Positions 21,457-33,928 are shown, numbered from the stretch's first letter. The stretch is DNA of 64,000 nucleotides from Chloranthus sessilifolius (GCA_021018995.1 CM037586.1:21442394-21506393), one strand, 5' to 3'. Numbers and translations: made by a program. Notes: generated from the letters alone by a model not told the origin.

Positions 21457-22848
21457 ATGTTACCTAGAGGAAGGGGCTAACCCAGGGGCGGCCATAATAG
21501 AAGTTTACGTAGTGGAGATGGGTACATCTCTCCTACAAATAGAGTACCTATAGGAGATGGAGGGGCTTCTGGCAGTGGTGGCCAAGGAAGCAAAGACCAG
21601 GAAGAGGGCCGTGATCGAGATCGTCAGGATCAAGATCAAAGACAGCAAGAAAGAATTAGAGAAAGAAATGAGGATAGAGAAGAGCGTCAGAGGATGATGC
21701 ACACCATGGAGACCATGGCAGCTGCTATGGCTCAACAGGCAGTATCTTTGGCGGCTCACACGGCTCATGAATGACATCGATACCAAACACCTCCAGAGTC
21801 TTACACCGCCACCATCATCTGCTTTTACTGAGTTTAGGAGGATGAGACCTCTTAGCTTTTCTGGACAGGGAGAGCCCATAGTGGCAGAGCACTGGTTGAG
21901 TGAGATGGAGAAGGTGTTCAATGTGCTCACATGTACTGAGGACGAGAGCATCCGTTGGGCAGCTTATATGTTGGACGGGGAGGCTGGGCCTTGGTGGAAG
22001 TTCGTTTCTAGGACTAGGGCTCAGGAGACCCCAGACATGCCATGGACTTGGGATGAATTCGTTGAGGAATTCAATAAACAGTATTTCCCTGAGGTAGTAA
22101 GGAACGAAATGGAAATCCAATTTCTACAGCTTACTCAGGGGAAGATGACAGTAAGAGACTATGGAGTGGAGTTCATGCGACGTGCTCGCTTTGCGCCTGA
22201 CTACGTCATCACAGAGATGATGAGAGCAAAAAGGTTTCAGTAAGGGTTGAGATCAGGCGTGAGGGGAGAAGTAGCACCATTCCAGCTGAGGACCTATGGA
22301 GAGGTCATGAGTAAGGCCTTGGTGGTAGAAGAAGAAAACAACAACAATTCGAGAGGGAGCAACAGGGAAGGTGGAACTCTGATAAGAGTAGGACGGGGAA
22401 TTATGAACCAATGAATAAAAAGCTGAGGTTCATACCGAAAAATCAGAAGCCACTGTTTCAAGGAGGCTATGGAAGACCGACACAGCAGAGCAACCAATAG
22501 AGATTTCCATTACTCGCGTCGAGGAGACCGATACGCTATGAGAGCCCTACTATTACTACCGGCGCCACAATCACACAGGGGGCTTCTCGAGCAGCTTCTT
22601 CCACGCCACGTGAGACTTGTGCCAAGTGTGGCAAGCCTCACAAGACAGCGGACTGTAGGGTAGGCACTCGGGGTTGCTTTCGATGTGGCAAGGTGGGCCA
22701 TTTGATTAGGGAATGCCCTGAGATGAACAAGGGGAAGACGGCTTCAGCACCTATTCCACGACTTATACAAGCGAGGAAGCCGATCGTCCAAGGGAGAGCC
22801 TACGCAGTCACAGCTCAAGAGGCTCAGAACCGAACGATGTCATTCAAG
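21457..22848 (+). pseudogene. gag: gag, element B (broken; exon 1)
   Basis: The ATG at 21457 opens an Arg/Gly-rich start interrupted by TAA at 21478. The charged region runs to about 21770. The Retrotrans_gag core is at 21767-22243 (YFP motif near 22083), stopped by a TAA that replaces a Gln codon, the same position as in A. The zinc knuckle CX2CX4HX4C at 22675-22716 is intact, and a second shorter Cys/His motif lies before it. Frameshifts occur near 21770, 22350 and 22830. Exon 1 ends in phase 1 at CAAG/GTGAG. Confidence 0.85.
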
Positions 22849-23012
22849 GTGAGCTTTCTTTTAAATAAAGAATTTCAATTCTTAAAATTTTTAGATAGAA
22901 AAGGTGCATCTATATTTAGAAAATATAAGAAAAGGCTTGCATGTGATAAATTCTGGTATGATAATAAATAATATATATATATATATATATATGTGTGTGT
23001 ATGCATGAGTAG
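22849..23012 (+). other. Intron at the gag/protease junction, element B (164 bp)
   Basis: GTGAGC to GAGTAG, AT-rich with a (TA)n-(GT)n run before the acceptor. The frame downstream joins gag in the same phase as in A, C and D. Confidence 0.78.
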
Positions 23013-26000
23013 GTACGTTACAAATATACAAGAGGGGAAGCAATGTCACATACAAGGCTCGAGTGTTAATAGACCCGGGGTCTACTGACTCATTTGTTAC
23101 ACCTCGCTTCACCAAGAGGATGAAAGTTGACCCAGAAGAGTTAGACTTCGTGTTAACCGTGACAGTTCCTACTGGGAAAGTGGTTGATACCGAGAAGGGT
23201 TGCAACTCCGTGATCGTGAGGGTCATGGATGGAGATGTCTTTGAGCTACCGGCGAACCTGATTCTGTTAGACATGCAAGGATTTGACGTGATCCTTGGCA
23301 TGGATTGGCTATCGACCCATTGTGTGACGGTAGATTGCAAGAATAAGGTCGTCATCTTCAGACCCAACACAAGGAGATTGTTTAGATTTCGAGGAGAGAG
23401 GTCGACACACCTACCACTTATCTCAGCAGTCAGGGCCGAGCGATTGATCGGAAAAGGGTGTAGTGGATACTTATCATTTTTGAAGGAGCATAAAGAGGAG
23501 AAGAATGTTATCTCTGAGATAGCAGTTGTGCGAGATTTTGCCGATGTATTTCCGGAGGAGTTACCCGGATTACCTCCAGAGAGAGAATTCGCCATCGACT
23601 TAGCACCAGGAACGGTGCCTGTTTCTAAAGCACCATACCGAATGGCTCCTGCTGAGTTAAAGGAGTTGAAAGAGTAGCTACAAGAGTTAATGGACAAGGG
23701 TTTTGTTAGACCGAGCGTGTCTCCATGGGGAGCACCAGTTTTGTTTGTAAAGAAGAAAGATGGGTCAATGCGTCTGTACATTGACTATCGACAATTAAAC
23801 AAACTCACTATTAAGAGCTGATACCCTTTGCCTAGGATAGATGACTTGTTTGATCAGCTGCAAGGATCGAAGTATTTCTCAAAGATCGATCTGAGATCGG
23901 GATATCATCAGTTGAGAGTCAAGGCAGAGGATATTCAGAAGACTGCATTCAGGACTCGATACGGACACTATGAGTATCTAGTGATGTCGTTTGGGTTGAC
24001 AAATGCCCCGACGTCATTCATGGATTTGATGAATATGGTGTTTAAACCACACCTAGACTCTTGTGTCGTAGTGTTTGTTGATGACATTCTGATCTATTCA
24101 AGATCAGAAGAAGAGCATGAAGAGCACTTGAGAATAGCGCTACAGACTCTACGTGAACACCAGTTATACGCCCAGCTCAGCAAGTGTGAGTTTTGGTTAG
24201 AAGAAGTTAGCTTTTTGGGACATGTTGTCTCAAAGCTTGGTGTCACTGTAGATCCAGCAAAGATCGAAGCAGTAGTGAATTGGGAGCAACCAATGACCGT
24301 GACCGACGCCCGCAGTTTCCTTGGATTGGCGGGTTACTATCGACGTTTCGTTGAGGGTTTTTCAAAGATATCAGGACCACGTACGAGACTTACATAGAAA
24401 GATGCAAGGTTTGAATGGAGTGAGGCATGCGAGAAGAGTTTTCAAGAACTCAAGAAGAGACTCACTTCAGCTCCAGTGTTAGCAATACCTTCAGACAGTG
24501 GAGGGTTTGCAGTGTATAGCGATGCTTCATATACTGGTTTGGGTTGTGTGCTTAATCAGCACAAACATGCGATAGCGTATGGGTCGAGACAGTTGAAAGA
24601 GCATGAGAAGAATTATCTGACACATGACCTGGAATTTGCAGCGATCATTTTCACGCTTAATATTTGGAGACATTATTTGTACGGTGAGACGTTTGAAATC
24701 TTCACCGATCATAAGACCCTCAGATATCTGTTTACACAGAAGGAACTAAACATGAGGCAGCACAGATGGATGGAGTTTCTCAAGGACTATGACTATTCCA
24801 TACAGTACCATCCAGGCAAGGCTAATGTGGTAGCTGACGCCTTGAGTCGGAAGAGTTCAGCTCAATTGGCTAGTTTAATTTTGGGTATGTACAGATGGAA
24901 ATTGTTTGAAGATCTGGCCCTATACGATGCAAACATTGAGTCTCAAGCTACAGGAGCCTTCTTGGTTAATATCTCAGTGAGACTGATAATATTCGAGTAT
25001 ATCCATGAGCTACAGATGAAAGACCCGACGCTAACAAAGATTCGTCAAGATGTGACTGAAGGCATTACATCTAAGTTTTTGATCAAAGAGGATGGTTCCT
25101 TATTGTTCAAGGGCCGCCTTTGTATTCCGGATAACGCCGACCTACGACGAACAATTCTGGATGAATCACACAAATCAAGCTATGCTATCCACCCGGGAAG
25201 CACAAAGATGTATCAAGATTTGAAAAAGAATTACTGGTGGAGAGGCTTGAAACAAGATGTGGCAGAGTACATATCGCGATGTTTGACGTGCCAACAAGTA
25301 AAGATCGACCATAGACATCCCGCAGGCTTATTGCAGCCTCTACCTATACCGGAATGGAAATGGGAATCGATTTCTATGAATTTCATCATTGGACTACCGT
25401 GTACTGCAAAGAAGTACAATGCCATTTGGGTAGTGGTCGATCGATTGACTAAGTCAGCGCACTTCTTGCCTTACAACACGATGTACATGGCGGGAAGACT
25501 GGCAGAGCTCTATATGAAAGAGATTGTCCGTTTACATAGGATTCCAAATAGCATTGTTTCAGACCGTGACCCATTGTATACATCAAAGTTTTGGAAGAAA
25601 TTTCAAGAAGGAATGGGAACGCGATTAGATTTCAGTACGGCATTCCATCCGCAAACTAACGGATAGACTGAGAGGGTCAATCAGATCATTGAGGGCATGC
25701 TTAGGGCATGTATGTTAGAGTTACAAGGATCATGGGATCAGCACCTACCCTTAATTGAGTTTGCATATAACAACAGTTTTCAGACGAGCATTGGGATGGC
25801 ACCATATGAAGTTCTTTACGGACGGCGATGTAGATCGCCCATCAATTGGGAAGAAATGGGTGAGAAATTTGTTTTGGGACCCGAAATACTTGAAGATAAT
25901 GCCACCTATGTTCGGATGATAAGGGCAAAACTCAAAGCGGCTCAGAGCAGATAGAAAAGTTATGCCGATATCAAGCGGACGAGTGTAGACTTCAAGGTGG

Positions 26001-26422
26001 GTGAACACGTGTTTGTGAAAGTGTCACCTATGAAGGGCGTCATGAGATTTGGAAAGAGAAGGAAGCTAAGTCCCCGCTACCTTGGACCGTTTGAAGTTTT
26101 GGGTCGAGTAGGGGAAGTTGCTTACCGTGTTGGATTGCCACCGTTATTCGATCCAGTACACAATGTCTTCCACGTATCTATGCTCAGAAAGTACCTTAAC
26201 GACCCTGACCACGTGTTGAGCGGTCAAGCTTTTGAGATGCATGAGGACATGACCATGATCGAAGAGCCGGTGGAGATTTTGGATTGAAAAGAACAAGTGT
26301 TGCGAACAAAAGTGATTCCTTTAGTACTTGTCCGATGGAAGCATCATCCGGCCGAGGAAGCTACATGGGAACGAGAGGCCGATGTGAAAGAACAATACCC
26401 GGACTTGTTTCCGACTGCTTGA
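23013..26422 (+). pseudogene. pol: pol, element B (single frame with six nonsense codons)
   Basis: PR (Asp-Pro-Gly-Ser-Thr near 23072), RT with FVDD near 24079, RNase H about 24480-24760, integrase zinc and core about 25160-25680, and a chromodomain ending at 26422 all lie in one frame. It is cut by stops at 23675, 23819, 24395, 25664, 25952 and 26285. By comparison with A and D, each stop replaces a CAG or CGA codon, so each is a C-to-T change. The first integrase Asp has become Asn (Met-Asn-Phe). The second Asp and the Glu are present. No frameshift was found. Confidence 0.9.
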
Positions 26423-26644
26423 GAGTCAAATTGTATCACCGCAAGCATGTTTGTGGATTTAACGATATGTTGAATTCAATATAGATCTTATGATCAAATT
26501 ATCAAGAGAAACGACTTATCCACGTAGCGATCCTAAGTTAATTGCCGTGATGATGTATGTTGTAGAACCAATGACCAACTGATCATAAATTACCAAGAGG
26601 AATCAAATAGACAGAAAAGTTTTGAAAATCTAAAGAATTTGATC

Positions 26645-27410
26645 AAAACCGATTAATCGATTTTCAAATCGATTAATCAATTTGGAAATTTGATTAATCG
26701 ATTTTGGTCGATTAGTCGACTGGCATGTGCTAGTGACTGGAAATTGGAACAAGGTTCAAAAAAATGACAAAGTGGAATTTCGATTGATCGATGTTTATTT
26801 CAATTAATCGATTTATGATTTTGATTAATCGAATTGAAATTTTGATTAATCGAGTAACTTGAGAATTATAGAACTTGAAGGATTTTATGAATTTCGATTA
26901 ATCGAGGATGAATTTGATTAATCGATTTGGATTTTCGATTAATCGAACCGGAAGTTTGATTAAATCGAGTAACTTAAGGAATTTTGAAAATCTTGAAGTA
27001 TGGTATACGATTTCGATTAATCGAAGTGAAATTCGATTAATCGATTTTGAATTCGATTAATCGATTTTGAATTCGATTAATCGAACTAGAAGTTCGACTA
27101 ATCGAGTCACTTAATGAATTTGGGAAAAATTTGAAGGACCTCACGATTTCGATTAATCGAAGTGAGTCTCGATTAATCGATTTTGGAAATTCGATTAATC
27201 GAAATGAGTTTCGATTAATCGACTGGCTCACACCAGTGAGCTCCAAAACTCAAAATTTCTAACGGATACGATTTCGATTAATCAAAATAGTTTCGATTAA
27301 TCAATTTTGAGTTTCGACTAATCGATTTGGAAATCGATTAATCGATTTCGTGCGGCTTAACCTAATTTTGAAACTTGATTAATCGAATTTGAATTTCGAT
27401 TAATCGAAGC
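26645..27410 (+). repeat. Palindrome array upstream of ORF3, element B
   Basis: A longer version of A's array, with TCGATTAATCGA in many exact and near copies. Imperfect CTGGC..ACCAG inverted repeats lie near 26719 and 27223. Open frames on either strand here are translations of the repeat, not genes. Confidence 0.9.
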
Positions 27411-27415
27411 CAGTC

Positions 27416-27423
27416 TATATATA
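27416..27423 (+). promoter_or_regulatory. TATA box for ORF3, element B
   Basis: TATATATA about 225 bp before the ORF3 ATG at 27644, the same spacing as A. The leader holds GGTAAACCCTAG at 27571. Confidence 0.5.
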
Positions 27424-27643
27424 CATAAGTTGGGGTTTTGGTGCCCATTCAAAAATTTTAAACCTTGGGCGCCATTTCTTCTTCTTCTCCAGCCGGTCAA
27501 GATAGCTAGGGTTTTGGATTTCCTTCATCGATTTCAGACCAAGATCACTTACTTTCATAATGAAACCTACGGTAAACCCTAGTTTGACTCTTTTTCTTCA
27601 AATTTGAGCTATAAAAACCCTACTTTTAGCTATTTTTACTAAA

Positions 27644-29010
27644 ATGCCACCCAAAACACGGTTGTCTTCGAAGAAGGCGACCTCTAAGCTCCCGGTTAGG
27701 CGTAAGAATGCCACACCGCCACCATCTACCCCATCACCGGTGAGGACTCCATCACCGTCAACATCAGAGACCACCTCCTGGGATTCGGCAGCGCGTCTCA
27801 TGCCGCCACCACCCACCAATGTAATTCAACCCAACGAGTGGTGGGCAGCCAAGACCTTTGAGCTCGAGTACATCATCGACCCAACCCTCTTCACAAACCC
27901 CGATGTACTAGGCGAGACCCAATGGGCTCGCAATTACCTCCAAAATGCCGGTCTCGGCAATATTTTGAAACCAATCCGGGGTTCCTACTACCCTAGGTTG
28001 GTTAGATTGTTTTACCAAGGGCTAACGGATGGCCCTACCGACGATATTGTTTTGACCAAGATTGAGGGTCAGGAATACACGATCACCCGTCGTCACATAC
28101 ACGAGGTACTCGAGTGTTACCTCGATTTCACACCAAAGACCACCCTCTTTCCACCCTTCGAGGAAGAGGCCAAATTTGAAGAGATCATAGCCATATGACC
28201 AACGGGAAGACGGGGTCTGGATCCTCCATTAGGAGGGTCAACCTTCCCCACTATATGTGGATGCTTGATTCAATAATCAAGTGTAACCTCTACCCCATGC
28301 GCCACGACACAGAGTGCATAGAAAAGGTGCAGCAGGCACTTTATGCGGCCTTCTGTGGCCGATGGTTTGATGCTACCGTGCTCATCCTAGTGAGGATGAG
28401 GTACATAAAAGGAAAGTTGATGAAGGGCAACTTGAGGCCCAAGGAGAGGATGCCGTATGCTCGGCTCATATAGAGCATGTTGGAGTGTTACTCCAACGCT
28501 CCCGAGTATGTGGTATCGCCCCATGAGGTGAGGGCAACGAACCAAGTGAAGACGTTTTCAAAGTCTTCCTGGAGCCATAGTTACAATTTATTGAAGCGAA
28601 CCCTACCGGCTCCGGGTCTCGTTCCAGCAGCAGCTCCAGTACCACCACCACATCTGGACCCACCCGTGGGTGGGGAACACCCAGTTGAGCCACCAGCAGA
28701 GGGGGCACCCTCCCATACCACCGCTTCACCTACGCCACCAGCACAGTCCGCGGCAGCTACACCTACTTCATCCTACCGTCTCCGAGCACCTCACTCCGGT
28801 CCTACCATTGAGGACATGTTGGCACGCATGGAGGCCAACAACGAGCGGATGAATCGGAGGATGGGCTTCCTTATGTTCCATACGCTCTGCTACATCTACC
28901 CATTGGACTACCAGCGGCGCCTAGCTCAGGAGGAGTGGACCGCCTTCCATAGGGGTCCAGTCTTCCATCCGACCACAGCGGCTATCGACGCATCGGGCTC
29001 GGCACCATAG
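27644..29010 (+). pseudogene. ORF3, element B (one frameshift, one internal stop)
   Basis: Same protein as 6856-8292: basic Ser/Pro-rich start, Asn-Glu-Trp-Trp, the LPHYMWMLDSIIKCNLYP signature, Pro-rich linker and a coiled-coil-like MEANNERMNRRM segment. The frame shifts near 28190 and a TAG lies at 28471 (Ser codon in D). The reading frame is recognisable to at least 29010. High similarity to A and D through the globular part suggests it was maintained until recently. Confidence 0.85.
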
Positions 29011-29343
29011 CCGCCAGAGCAGCCAGCCCAGACTTCATAGTCGCCGCTCCCATAGACCAGCCAGCCAGCCCCCATACCTCCTCGGATGGAGCAGCCGCTC
29101 CATCGGATCGACTGGCGAGGGAAGGCTGACATGAGACTGAGATGAGGATGTTTCTTTTTGTATGCCTATTTTTGGGACTTTTGATGTCATGGAAACGATG
29201 TAGTTCAAAATTGTAAATTTTGCAAATTAATGAAATATAGAAAATTTTGTGTATCTGCGTAAATTAATTGTATCTAATTACTTTGGTATGTGGGTACGCG
29301 ACACCCCAGTGTGCGGGGTACCCAAGCGAACACCTTTGGGTTA

Positions 29344-29377
29344 TTTTCGAGGACGAAAATTCCCAAGGAGGGGAGGA
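29344..29377 (+). other. Hairpin and polypurine tract, element B
   Basis: TTTTCGAGGACGAAAA stem-loop, then AAGGAGGGGAGGA at 29365-29377 directly before the 3' LTR. Confidence 0.88.
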
Positions 29378-31931
29378 TGTAATAACCAGAAAAATTGCGT
29401 TAAACGGTGATCTCGAGATTCGTGCCCTATGGGTCATAAGTTTGACCAAGTAGGAGTCCACTAGTTGACTCGAGGAGTGATGAACGGATGCAATGTGAAA
29501 TTAAAGCAAGCGTGTGTAGTGTGAGGTGAAATCTGGAACCACATACACCTATCTGGGGTGTATGTGCTCAACACATGGGAAATGAGTATAAAAGGGTTAA
29601 AGAACCCTAAATTACTCTTGTTTGGTTGTTGAAGAGAGTTAAGAAAAGAAAGAGAGTGAGAGAGAAGTAAAGAGGGGTTGTTGTGCAAGGAGTGAATGCA
29701 AGCCACGAGGGGATTCGAGCATTTAAGGCCGGATTCGACGTGAGGGATCCGCTAGAGACAAAGCTGGAGCCTTAGCCTTTCCAACCTCTTGATCCAATCA
29801 AATTGAGAATTGATTGAGGTAAATTTTGTTGAATTAAAGGCATAGATTGTAGAAGTTTAATTGCAGTCAAAATTTACTTAAAATCATAGGATAAAGGCCT
29901 AGAAAAAGAAAGAAAATTGTTTGAGAAGGATTTGGAAGAACAACCTGAAAAGGGGGCTGAGTCTGGCCAAAATTTACTTAATCGATTTGGTCTGAGAAGT
30001 TGAAAAGTCATGAAGGCCCGATTTTGATTAATCGAAATGAATTTCGATTAATCGATTTGGATTTCGATTAGTCGATTTGGAAATCGACTAATCGACTGGG
30101 AAGCTCCAGCCACGGGAGAAATGAAACCTGGGGAAATCGACTAATCGAATTGGGATTTCGATTAATCAATTTGGGATTTCGATTAATCGATTTGGGATCG
30201 ATTAATCGATTTTGAGATCTCAATTGCTCGATTTAAGAATCGACTGCTTTATGTTAGAGACCTCGATTAGTCGATTTGGGATTGATTAATCGAAATTGAA
30301 TCTCGATTAATCGATTTTGGTTTCGATTAATCAATTTTGGGAATCGATTATTCAAATTTCATTTCGATTAATCGATTTTGGGAATCGATTAATCGACTTT
30401 GACAGTTTTGCCTAACTTCTTAGTTTGACCATGAGATTCAGGGAGGGTCTTGGACCTTTTTTGTTGCATCTTTAGTAATGAGTTACATGTGTTATGTTGT
30501 ACCATAGGTGGTACATATGGTCATGAGCACAAGGAGCCGCGTGGGACCTTGATGCTAGGAATTTCAAAGACTTGAGGTAGGGAACACCTTGAATATGTAC
30601 TTTAATTTCAAGAGCATGTATGTAGTGATATAATTATTAAATTGAAGTTGTTTTAAATCATGAAAAGCTTTGTGAAAATGGGTGTGTGTGACACTACGAA
30701 TGTGATAAGGGTATATGTGTGATGCAAGTGATTAAGAACTAGTATTCTAATGAGATTGAGACATCCCCAGGGGATGAGAAAGTAATAAAGGCATCAGGTG
30801 TGATGCGAGTATGTATACATCCCAGGGATGTATACATGTGATTGAATAATTACTGTTGAGGCCTAACTGATATAAGATAGCACACTTAGACGGTGAACAA
30901 CTACATGTGAAGCACATGTTATTTTTGTTATTTGAGGTTTGGAGGATACACCACCGACGTGACGGGATACCCACGACTGACGCGGTAGGATATCCGTGAC
31001 CGGTACGACGGCGAATCCGTACACTAGCACGGAGGTTTATCTGTGACCGTAAGTACATCCCAGGAATGTTGTGTGATATTTAACCCCACCGCTTAGTGAG
31101 AAAGGGGCTTGCGTCGTATTCCCAGGAAATACATTTTTACAACTGTCTATTTTGATGACGATGAAGGATATCTCATCGGGGCTCGATGCTATATTGCTCG
31201 GGGATTACTTAAGTTGAAGATTTAAGTTTTGCTTTAGGCCTGTTCAGTGTCATAAATGATTAAATCAACAGTAATATAATGCATGCAACTTACCAGTAAA
31301 TTGAGTGTAAATCATCTGCTTTTAATTGGTTTTCTAGCAAATGCATAGATTCATCATGCTTTGAATATCATGGAATATATGTGAGTTTTGATTTATATGT
31401 TCATTGTGTTGTTCCCTATTGAGCTAGGATGTAGCTCACCCTTTAGACTGTACATCGCAGGTCCACTGATAGCAGCAGCGGAGGCTTCAGGGGACGTGGA
31501 TCCGGGTGATTCGGATTACGTACCTGGAGACGAGTTGGAGCCTCCTCCCGAGGACTTCTTCTAGGTGACTCTGTTGTGCACTTTGATAGAGAGTCAGTTT
31601 TTGTGAGCAGATTAGTGCGGCTTGGTATGTCAAGCCTTTATTTTTGAAATAATGTAATTAAACTAGAACATTCTTTTGGCGAACCATCCGGGTGATCTGA
31701 TTATCACCGATGGTTCGGGTCGGTTCTCTGTTCATGCAGTGGCATGAAAGTAGAACTGTCTTTTGAATATGCTAATTGGGCATATTAACGTTTTCCGCTT
31801 TAATAAGATTAATTGCTTTATTTATTAAGTGGTGCTTGTTATACAAATGTTCCGTGCTAAGCTTTGGGGCACAGTCTGGAGGATTGTGCTGATGGCACGG
31901 GTTTCGGGGTGCCGAAATCCGGGTTGTCACA
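29378..31931 (+). repeat. Element B 3' LTR
   Basis: 2,554 bp, close copy of 18815-21353. TATA at 29587, donor-like sites at 29819 and 30577, array at 29975-30400, perfect inverted repeat GTACCATAGGTGGTAC at 30499-30514, acceptor at 31460. Confidence 0.95.
31461..31564 (+). other. Acidic exon-like frame (B, 3' LTR), 104 nt
   Basis: Follows GTACATCGCAG. 34 codons in phase 1 to TAG at 31562-31564. Differs from the 5' copy at several bases yet stays open. Confidence 0.5.
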
Positions 31932-31936
31932 ATATT

Positions 31937-32090
31937 GCTCAAGGGCTTGAATTCTGAGCTCAAGTGACCCTGTTAACGTAGCTCATGGGCTTGACCGGTC
32001 TCATGTCAAGTGACCTTGGTAACGTAGCTCAAGGGCTTGACTTCTCGGTTCTAGTGACCCTGTTAACGTAGCTCAGGGGCTAGACCTTTG
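31937..32090 (+). repeat. Tandem GTGACCCTG repeats of LTR Y (right part)
   Basis: Continuation of 18706-18810 across the element B insertion, with the same units of about 40 bp as in X. Confidence 0.85.
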
Positions 32091-32755
32091 ATCTTGTTTG
32101 TGATTTCTGTTACACATTCTTGTAACTTGCTTGCAAGACATATTTCCAAGTTCTTGATACGCATTCCTTGATCTGATATGTATTATTTTGAATATGATTG
32201 GTTGCATCCATGAAAGAATATGCTTTGACATCAATATAAAGTTTTATTTCTTTAAACTGTTTTTATCTATGCATCAAGAATTATGAATGAGATTGATCAA
32301 ATAAGTGATTTAGCAATTGTTATTCCCTATTGAGCTTGGATGAAGCTCACCCCTTGACTATACGTCACAGGTATAAGCTTTAAGTGGGACCTGGAGATTT
32401 CGTCTGATCCTACTGAGAAGCTTCCGTGTTGATGTCCAGTTTTATAAAATTATGGAACTTCATAGACATTAGAGTTATATGTTCTTTTCTTGTACACCAC
32501 TGTTTAGGTGATGGACGGCCATCACCGGTGGCTTTTATTTATTAGATAGTGTTTTGTATAAGATAGAAGTTTCTATTTTCCTACCATATATATTATTACT
32601 TTGATTTTCCGCATTATGTGGATGTACCATCTATCCTGTAATTCAGATTGTGATCTAAGAACTGACAGTCGAGGTTTTTCTCAGCTATATAAAAAAATAA
32701 TTAAAAAAAAATAGCATTTCAGGAATATCGTGTGGGAAAAATCCGGGCTGTCATA

Positions 32756-32883
32756 GAATAACTAGATAATAAACTTCCTCGTGGGAACGATCCTATGCTA
32801 GTACTATAATTTCCATTGTGCGCTTGCAATAAGTTAAGACTTGAATTTAACAAAAATATAATACATAATAAGAAGCAAGTCAA
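32756..32883 (+). repeat. End of host element 5' LTR
   Basis: Short AT-rich stretch between the end of Y and the primer site of the host element. It is taken as LTR because of its place. The rest lies beyond Y, outside the window, so it cannot be aligned with the 3' LTR. Confidence 0.5.
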
Positions 32884-32888
32884 GTTTT

Positions 32889-32906
32889 TGGCGCCGCTGT
32901 CGAGGA
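32889..32906 (+). other. Primer binding site of host element (Asp-tRNA type)
   Basis: TGGCGCCGCTGTCGAGGA is a decayed form of TGGCGCCGTTGCCGGGGA, the Asp-tRNA complement used by Athila-lineage elements. It differs at three positions. Confidence 0.75.
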
Positions 32907-33188
32907 AGCGAAATTTATCTTTTATTTCTATTTTTTTATCTAATATTTTTATTCTTTTAGAAACTAATATTTATCTTTCTCTTTTTATATTTCTTTATAA
33001 TTTTATTTTTATTTGATCTCTTCTTAATCTTTTGCAGGTTTATTCGGAGCAACAGACTAGACTTTCAACATTTCTACGGGCCCCAGAAATTAGAAACTCA
33101 GATTTGTTTCTCTCCCTATTTTCTAAAATAAAAATCACATAAATTCAAAAAAAAAAAAACATTTAATTTTAGACAACATGCTAAAACG

Positions 33189-33928
33189 ATGGGGGATTAT
33201 TATGCACTTCTCCCATGCATACAATTAACCCCTATGACTGGTAATGAGATTTTTAAAATTACGCCCAAAATATTTCAAGCACTTCTAATATTTCGTGGGC
33301 TAAGGGATGAAAATCCTTATTCGCATTTAAGACAGTTTATAGAAGTGTACAATCTTGTTCAAATCTAGAATTTATCATAAACATCTCTTCGCCTAAGGTT
33401 GTTTTCATATTCTCTTAGAGATGAAGCAAAGTAGTAGATACATTATTTACCTCATAATTCGTTTGCCAATTAAGAGGACTTGGAACGAGGATGTCTCATG
33501 AAATACTTTCCAATACACAGAACGAATCAAATTCGGTATCTTATTACAACTTTCAAACAATATCCAGATGAATCTCAACAAGAGGGATGGACGCGCCTCA
33601 ACGATCTTTTATACGGGTGTCCTCATCATGAAGTACCCCGTTGGCAAATAGTCCTCACTATCTATGAAGGTCTGAATGACAAAACCTGACACATAGTTGA
33701 TGTTGCCTGCGGGGGGATGTTCCATACTTTATCTATTGAGACTGTTTGGGAACTCTTTGAGAACTTTAGCGAGGAACCACTGCAATGCTAAGCACCAGGT
33801 GAGATTGAATCTGAGACCAAAAGGAGTGTACCTCTTTGGCAGAGAGGATTATACAAATTAAAGTCAATGATGAATTGTCTCCCAAAATTAAAATTGTGGA
33901 AAACAAAAATTCAATCTCTGGTGGGTGT
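33189..33928 (+). pseudogene. gag: Athila-like gag, N-terminal part (broken)
   Basis: The ATG at 33189 reads Met-Gly-Asp-Tyr-Tyr. The typical Athila gag phrases follow: a Pro-His-Ser-like segment with Phe-Arg-Gly-Leu near 33290, Phe-Lys-Gln-Tyr-Pro-Asp-Glu-Ser near 33552, a Cys-Pro-His-His motif near 33620, and Ile-Val-Asp-Val-Ala-Cys-Gly-Gly near 33690. Stops occur near 33366, 33378, 33432, 33687 and 33789. W interrupts it at 33933. Confidence 0.75.

Larger units (their letters stand above)
18815..31931 (+). mobile_element. Element B: complete Tekay-type chromovirus with ORF3 (13,117 bp)
   Basis: It is bounded by ATATT duplications (18810-18814, 31932-31936) and inserted in the GTGACCCTG repeats of LTR Y. 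The LTRs are 18815-21353 and 29378-31931. They are very similar, with scattered differences and one extra array segment of a few tens of bp in the 3' copy. The internal region is gag, intron, pol, palindrome array, ORF3 and polypurine tract. pol has premature stops but no frameshift. Confidence 0.96.
14605..32755 (+). mobile_element. LTR Y, X-family, split by Z and B (and probably A)
   Basis: Y is visible as 14605-14821, 16421-18814 and 31937-32755, about 3.43 kb together, close to the 3,471 bp of X. Middle segments are clearly related to X (phrase around 18121-18150, GTGACCCTG repeats). The 3' end is CCGGGCTGTCATA at 32755, a mutated TCACA. Signals are a TATA box at 17348, a donor-like AAAAG/GTGAG at 17777, a palindrome cluster at 17885, a second donor-like GAG/GTAGGG at 18421 and an acceptor ACGTCACAG near 32370. 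The 5' end probably lies just outside A's insertion point, out of view. No gene is seen in 14605-18814. Confidence 0.75.

Noticed and set aside
21505-21951. Minus-strand open frame of 148 codons opposite B gag
   Set aside because: Shadow of gag. The charged Arg/Asp/Glu region on the plus strand leaves the complement open by composition.
22891-23781. Minus-strand open frame of 296 codons opposite B protease and RT
   Set aside because: Antisense of pol. The same antisense frame appears in pieces opposite A and D pol, following sense codon use.
27037-27246. Open frames on the minus strand in the arrays, rich in Ile-Asn-Arg and Leu-Ile-Glu (also 44277-44525, 37669-37986)
   Set aside because: They are translations of TCGATTAATCGA or TCGATCGA repeats. 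There is no start context and no conservation beyond the repeat.
32885-33020. T-rich stretch after the host primer site as an intron
   Set aside because: There is an AG at its end (CTTTTGCAG near 33036), but no convincing donor or coding frame before it, so I do not call it.
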